64,000 nt of DNA from Bacteriovoracaceae bacterium UBA6261. Lineage in GTDB: Bacteria; Bdellovibrionota; Bacteriovoracia; Bacteriovoracales; Bacteriovoracaceae. The stretch covers positions 124,006-188,005 of the forward strand of contig DJVH01000096.1 of NCBI GenBank assembly GCA_002440825.1. The letters run 5' to 3'. Shown here piece by piece: positions 59,634-64,000 of the stretch (within the stretch, counting starts at the first letter, position 1; each line of letters begins with the position of its first letter). The notes beneath the pieces were generated by a model, which was not told the origin of the DNA, searched no databases, and saw nothing but the letters and a program-made list of their open reading frames with translations. A program made the translations under genes and the position numbers.

Positions 59634-60168
59634 GAATTGGCTTCTTGCTTTAAGTGCTGTCATTCTGTGCTCGTGTTCGAAAGAACAGAGAGAGCCGGGA
59701 CTCGAGTATATGCCGGATATGGTTTATTCACAGGCGTACGAGGCCTATTCCGAAAGTCCTCTCACTAAAAACGGCGCCAGTATGATGATGGCCCCGAAAG
59801 ATTCCGTTCCACGCGGCTATAAAGTTTTTACTTACGGTAAAACGGATGACGAAAAAGAGCGCGCAGGAAATGAAATGAAAGATCCACGGGAAGCAACTCC
59901 GGCCCGTCTGGCCCGCGGTAAATATCTTTATCAAAACATGTGCGTGCTTTGCCACGGTGATAAGGGGCAAGGGGACGGACCAGTCGCAAAGAAATATGCC
60001 GAACCACCGGCTTTCAACGGACGTGCACTCCGCAGTTATAAAGACGGACAATTCTATCATGCCCTCGTCATCGGTTACGGAGATATGCCAAGCCATGCTG
60101 CCCAGCTGGACGATAATGATCGTTGGGATCTGATTCTTTATTTGCACGAATTACAGAAAATGGAGTAA
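59626..60168 (+). CDS. actE: Alternative complex III monoheme cytochrome c subunit ActE
   Basis: A 180-residue lipoprotein. The signal ends in a lipobox (VILCSCSKEQ). A single heme site is CVLCHGD, with the distal Met region GYGDMPSHAAQL. ATG at 59626 follows GGAGG and overlaps actD by 8 bases. It passes electrons to the terminal oxidase or to soluble cytochrome c. Confidence 0.92.
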   Translation: MNKNWLLALSAVILCSCSKEQREPGLEYMPDMVYSQAYEAYSESPLTKNGASMMMAPKDSVPRGYKVFTYGKTDDEKERAGNEMKDPREATPARLARGKYLYQNMCVLCHGDKGQGDGPVAKKYAEPPAFNGRALRSYKDGQFYHALVIGYGDMPSHAAQLDDNDRWDLILYLHELQKME

Positions 60169-60172
60169 CGGA

Positions 60173-61366
60173 ATGAAAAACCTAAATGATAGTTCCTATG
60201 AAATAAATCCGACGTTAAAACAATACCTGCTGATAACTCTCGGAGTATGTGCTCTGATCACTGCCGTATCTTACTTCCATGCTCCTGTCAGGTTTTGGGT
60301 TAATATCCTGATTAATAATTTTTATTTTGTTTCGCTGGCCCTTTCGGGACTTTTCTTCCTGGCCCTGCAAAACATCACCAACTCTTCCTGGATGAGAACT
60401 TATCAGCGCATTCCTCAGGCCATGACGGCGTTTTTGCCATGGGGCCTTGGTCTTATGCTGCTGGGATTTCTGGGCCATCATACACTCTATGAATGGACTC
60501 ATACCGCAGAGGTGCTGAAAGATCCGGTTTTGATCAAAAAAACGGCCTACCTGAATGTCACGTTTTTCCTTATCCGCCTTGTCGTTTATTTTGCCCTTTG
60601 GATAACAGCTTCAAGACTGATCAATGTTCTGATGAATTCCTGGCCGTCTTCACCAAAGCAACAAGAGGCACATTCAGGAAAACTCGCACGCGTTTCGGCC
60701 ATTACAATGGTTGTCTTCGCGCTTTCATTTGCCTTATTCAGCTACGACTCATTGATGTCGGTTGAACCTCATTGGTTCAGTACAATTTATTCTGTGTACA
60801 CATTTTCGGGTCTCTTTGTCAGTGGCATTGCCTTCATTACACTTTCTCTTCTGGTTCTTCGCCTTTTTGGCCATCTGGACGGAATTGTGACCCGCGACCA
60901 TTTTCACGATCTCGGAAAATGGATGTTCGGGATGAGTACTTTCTGGGCCTATATCTGGTTTTGTCAGTATATGCTCATCTGGTACTCAAACATTCCGGAA
61001 GAAACTGAATATTATATTCTTCGCGATCACGACAACTGGACGTGGTTATTCTGGTCAAACTTCGTCATCTGCTTTGCTGTTCCGTTTTTTATTCTTTTAA
61101 AAAGAGAATCAAAAAGAAACTATATCGCTCTGGCCGGTGTTTCTATCGTTCTTCTGGTTGGGCATTGGGTTGATCTTTATACCCTGGTTGCTCCGAAAAT
61201 TTACGAGCATTATAAAATTCTTGCTGTCATTGGACCTTATGAAATATTATCTGCGTTTTTATTTGCTTCCGGATATGTCTTGATCTTCTTAAAGAAACTT
61301 CAAACGAGAAAGCTTATAGTCGACTCAGATCCCTACCTGGAAGAAGGCTCACATCTTCATCAATAA
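60173..61366 (+). CDS. actF: Alternative complex III subunit ActF
   Basis: A 397-residue membrane protein with about ten transmembrane helices, related to ActC. It carries FLPWGLGLMLLGFLGHH, YDSLMSVEPHWFSTIYSVYTFSG, FHDLGKWMFGMSTFWAYIWFCQYMLIWYSNIPEET, which are strongly conserved in ActF. Last gene of the operon; a terminator follows. Confidence 0.94.
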   Translation: MKNLNDSSYEINPTLKQYLLITLGVCALITAVSYFHAPVRFWVNILINNFYFVSLALSGLFFLALQNITNSSWMRTYQRIPQAMTAFLPWGLGLMLLGFLGHHTLYEWTHTAEVLKDPVLIKKTAYLNVTFFLIRLVVYFALWITASRLINVLMNSWPSSPKQQEAHSGKLARVSAITMVVFALSFALFSYDSLMSVEPHWFSTIYSVYTFSGLFVSGIAFITLSLLVLRLFGHLDGIVTRDHFHDLGKWMFGMSTFWAYIWFCQYMLIWYSNIPEETEYYILRDHDNWTWLFWSNFVICFAVPFFILLKRESKRNYIALAGVSIVLLVGHWVDLYTLVAPKIYEHYKILAVIGPYEILSAFLFASGYVLIFLKKLQTRKLIVDSDPYLEEGSHLHQ

Positions 61367-61372
61367 CTTATG

Positions 61373-61398
61373 AAGCCCCACTTAAGTGGGGCTTTTTT
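61373..61398. terminator. Bidirectional rho-independent terminator
   Basis: Perfect 22-base palindrome (61373-61394) with AAGCCCCACTT as one arm, followed by a run of T on the plus strand. It ends the act operon. The ccsA stop codon (61382) lies within the right part of the stem, so it also ends the convergent transcript. Confidence 0.92.
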
Positions 61399-63073
61399 TT
61401 GGTAATAAAAGTGCGAAGAGAATCAGGAATTCAATGCCTGAAAAGATAAAAAGACTTCTTGCTGCATCACTGGAAAATCCATAAGAGTGAAGTCCTACGT
61501 TCAACAGATTGACACCAAACCAGGCCATCGCAACAACAACACTTGAAAGTCCAGTGACAAAAGCAAAGGACTTCGTTTTGAATTTTCCTGCGAGCTTGCC
61601 GTGAGTAATCCAAAGAAGCCAGAGACAGATAAGAAGCGCACCGTTTTCTTTTGGATCCCACCCCCAGAAACGTCCCCAGGATTGATCGGCCCAGATCCCG
61701 CCGAGAATTGTTCCGAGAGTGACAAAAAAGAGCGAAAATAAAATAGTTGAGTGGATATTTTTTTCCAGCGCCTTTATTGCAGAGGCTTCGCTTTTTTTGA
61801 AAATGAAGAGGTAATAGTGGGCCATCATGCTGGCAACGAGTGTACAGCCGTAGCCGATGCTGATAGTGACGACGTGAGTGGCAAGCCAGAAATTGGTATC
61901 AAGAACGGCAACCAGCATTCCCATATTGTCTCCAGTCTGTTGATAACCGATGCTTAAAAAAAGCAAAGATGATCCAAGAGTGGAGGCAATAAAAAGACCA
62001 AGAGAATTTTTCTTTTTCAATTCAAACAGCAAAGAGAAAACGACGGCCGTCAGACCGACAAATAAAATAGATTCGTACAAATTAGTCACCGGAGGCCTTG
62101 AAAGAACAAAACAGCGGGCAAGGATAAAACTCAAGTGAAAAAGACCACCGAGTGAAACGGATAAAAAGGAAAAAGTGCGGGCCAGGCTGTGCGCTTTTGT
62201 GGCCGCTTTGAGAAAATGCACAGAAAGAAAGAGAAAGCCCAGAACGTAGCAGGCGATGGACCAGGAGACCAGATCATATTTTTTTATCAGCAATTCAGCT
62301 TTGAATTTCTGGTTGAAGTCCGTTTGCTGCAGAAGAAGTGCCGTCTGAAGAAATGAATCATTTTTCGTCTGATAAGACACATAGAGCTTATGCCAGTTCT
62401 GCAGAGAAGGAAGATTTTTTCCGATCGCTGCGTCCCACGGCGAAGACCAGAGCTCGCTTGAAGGACTGGTCGGCGGGATAATCGTTAATGTTTTGAACTG
62501 AGCATCCTCTTCCAGGTATTCAGCAAGTTTTTGAGGAATAGTTTTTCCACTGGAAACCAGATCAAAGTAGGAAAGATGTTTTTCTCCCAGGTTGATTTCC
62601 GGGGAGAAAAAAGAAAATGAGCGCGAAAGGCCCAGGTAATACATGAAATGCATATACAGCTCACGGATTTGCCGGCTTGTTAAATCGAGCTCAGCTTCAT
62701 TGGCAGAAAGAAGCGGATTCATCATTTCCTGATTTTTATTGAAGGCCTGGTACATCTCAAGAAAGGAAAAATACTTTCTTGACCCTGGCAAGGCGAGCGC
62801 CTGAATCACATCTGGATTCTGAATTTTAAAAATTTCTCTCGTATAGGCTTCTTTAGGGGTGAAGACCAGTTCCAGGAGCCAGTCTGTTGCACTCATTTGT
62901 CCAAATTGTTTTTTGCCGTAAAAATCATTCAATTTCAGGCGGGCAAAACTTCCCAAGGGTTTAATTCTTCCTTCGTGCATGACCGGGATAAGTTCTGCTT
63001 CTGACGTTTTGAATTGGGCAAACGTATTCAGAGAAGCCATTAAAAGCAGGACAATGAAAAAATATTTTCTCAT
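61382..63073 (-). CDS. ccsA: Cytochrome c biogenesis protein CcsA (System II)
   Basis: A 563-residue membrane protein. The long periplasmic N-terminal region (about 20-270; PVMHEGRIKPLGSFARLKLNDFYG) is followed by the cytochrome c assembly domain with the heme-handling WGRFWGWDPKENGALLICL (WWD) motif and LNVGLHSYGF. CcsA and CcsB form the heme exporter and ligase of System II. It overlaps ccsB by 4 bases (ATGA). It would mature ActA and ActE. Confidence 0.9.
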   Translation of the reverse strand: MRKYFFIVLLLMASLNTFAQFKTSEAELIPVMHEGRIKPLGSFARLKLNDFYGKKQFGQMSATDWLLELVFTPKEAYTREIFKIQNPDVIQALALPGSRKYFSFLEMYQAFNKNQEMMNPLLSANEAELDLTSRQIRELYMHFMYYLGLSRSFSFFSPEINLGEKHLSYFDLVSSGKTIPQKLAEYLEEDAQFKTLTIIPPTSPSSELWSSPWDAAIGKNLPSLQNWHKLYVSYQTKNDSFLQTALLLQQTDFNQKFKAELLIKKYDLVSWSIACYVLGFLFLSVHFLKAATKAHSLARTFSFLSVSLGGLFHLSFILARCFVLSRPPVTNLYESILFVGLTAVVFSLLFELKKKNSLGLFIASTLGSSLLFLSIGYQQTGDNMGMLVAVLDTNFWLATHVVTISIGYGCTLVASMMAHYYLFIFKKSEASAIKALEKNIHSTILFSLFFVTLGTILGGIWADQSWGRFWGWDPKENGALLICLWLLWITHGKLAGKFKTKSFAFVTGLSSVVVAMAWFGVNLLNVGLHSYGFSSDAARSLFIFSGIEFLILFALLLPKKSPT

Positions 63074-64000
63074 GAGTGGGCCTTAAAGAATTTTTTTGAG
63101 TTAATAAGTAAATGAAGAAGAAGACCGATGCATATAATGATGGAAGAGATGTAGGGAAACCATTGGGCCGCATTTTTTACAACCGACAGTTCAGTAATTT
63201 CCCCCTGAGCATTTTCAGAAAAAGAAGATTGATAAAAAGTATAACCTTTATAACGAAGCGGAGAATTCATTTCAATCAGATGGCGGGTGACAAGCGGACC
63301 ATCAATGACCTGCACTTCCGACTTGAAACTTTTTGAAAGCATAGTTCCCTGGTGAAATTTCTTTTCAAAGTCCAGAAGTTTTACAGAAAAGGGAAGAGGG
63401 ATGCGATGATGTCTTATTTCGGCAGAGAAGCTTTTGCCTGACAATTTAATCAGCTGCGCCTCGGCACTGTCCTGGGAAATCATAAAGCGGCCCGACTCTT
63501 TATCAGACTTTATTTCCATTTCTGCACAACGGATTTTTTCGTCAGGGTTCGTTGTTTGAACACAGTTTTCAATATTTTTAAGAAATTTAATAGTGAGACC
63601 TGAAACCGGGTAGATTTGATTCAAAGCGATTTTCTCAGCAGACAATACCAGAAGATCCCGACCGTTCTGTTCATCTTTTAAAACAAAGTCCTGTGCCTTA
63701 TAGTCCTGCATGTAATTGACCACTGAACCTTCTGGGATAACCACACTTCCTTCTTCTCCATAGAAACGTGTGATCATCGCTCCCGACAAAAGGAGAAGGG
63801 CCCCCATATGGGTGATGGTAATTCCCAATGTTCTTTTACTTTTATAATTTGTTCTGAAAACCAGTTGAGAAAGTAACCCTAGTGTCATGACAAGAATGAC
63901 GCTGCCGCCGGATGGAAGAGGAATGCCTTTAACAAAAAAGAAGAGCGAGGTGAAGTAGGTTTTCTGCGATTCAAACAATCCGATATCTTTTTGTTCGATG
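63070..64000 (-). CDS. ccsB: Cytochrome c biogenesis protein CcsB/ResB (cut by window end)
   Basis: The frame stays open to the right edge of the window (upstream residues IEQKDIGLFESQKTYF), so the start is outside. Domain features: GSVILVMTLGLLSQLVF helix, LGITITHMGALLLLSGAM, a large periplasmic domain, MNSPLRYKGYTFYQSSF (a conserved ResB motif) and a final helix (YISSIIICIGLLLHLLI). ResB/CcsB pairs with CcsA to deliver and attach heme. Confidence 0.87.
   Translation of the reverse strand, partial: IEQKDIGLFESQKTYFTSLFFFVKGIPLPSGGSVILVMTLGLLSQLVFRTNYKSKRTLGITITHMGALLLLSGAMITRFYGEEGSVVIPEGSVVNYMQDYKAQDFVLKDEQNGRDLLVLSAEKIALNQIYPVSGLTIKFLKNIENCVQTTNPDEKIRCAEMEIKSDKESGRFMISQDSAEAQLIKLSGKSFSAEIRHHRIPLPFSVKLLDFEKKFHQGTMLSKSFKSEVQVIDGPLVTRHLIEMNSPLRYKGYTFYQSSFSENAQGEITELSVVKNAAQWFPYISSIIICIGLLLHLLINSKKFFKAHS

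Overview
The window looks like chromosomal DNA of a Gram-negative, aerobic bacterium of moderate G+C. My best guess is the Bdellovibrionota, near Bacteriovorax or Peredibacter, or a related deltaproteobacterial-type lineage. Gram-negative signs are HldD (LPS heptose synthesis), a MipA/OmpV-type outer-membrane protein and several lipoproteins. Aerobic respiration is shown by a complex I gene block, a complete alternative complex III operon (actABCDEF) and System II cytochrome c maturation (ccsBA). The taxonomic placement is inference only; there is no rRNA in the window.

Layout. 1-24250 is a mixed region: a truncated thiol peroxidase, a MASE1/CHASE/PAS histidine kinase, a fused ADP-ribosylglycohydrolase-Nudix enzyme, two CapA-like phosphoesterases flanking the ergothioneine genes egtB-egtD and an OmpV-like protein, a histone H1-like protein with a SEC-C zinc motif, several secreted proteins, a LysR regulator, a PHB-depolymerase-like esterase, an SGNH hydrolase whose 3' end overlaps a CHASE/GAF kinase on the other strand, a secreted PD-(D/E)XK-like nuclease next to a YiiX-like lipoprotein, and an SDR dehydrogenase.

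About 24340-30656 is a mobile element in the 3' end of a tRNA-Leu(UAA) gene. It is bounded by a perfect 21-bp repeat of the tRNA end. It carries a secreted RHS-repeat protein followed by a small two-helix membrane protein (candidate toxin and immunity), and a truncated, frameshifted tyrosine integrase beside the tRNA.

30775-38361 holds a lipoprotein and nuoB-CD-E-F-G-I, the peripheral arm of complex I without its membrane subunits. 38414-50944 holds an MFS transporter, a PAS kinase, aat, an arginase-family enzyme, a 2-hydroxyacid dehydrogenase, a second YiiX-like protein, map, a NifU/BFD-like protein, tatC, hldD and a stand-alone FliG C-terminal domain. The 650-bp gap after it contains a strong candidate for an unrecognised small RNA: a sigma-54-type promoter followed by many GGA motifs, several in hairpin loops, as in CsrA-sequestering RNAs. 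51595-54004 holds a secreted protein, a DksA/TraR-type protein with its own sigma-54-like promoter, an FHA protein, a DoxX protein and tatA.

54182-61366 is the alternative complex III operon. It converges on ccsA-ccsB, which run off the window end. Complex I (NADH to quinone), alternative complex III (quinol to cytochrome c), the Tat system (export of the Fe-S subunit ActB) and CcsBA (heme attachment to ActA and ActE) form a coherent respiratory set.
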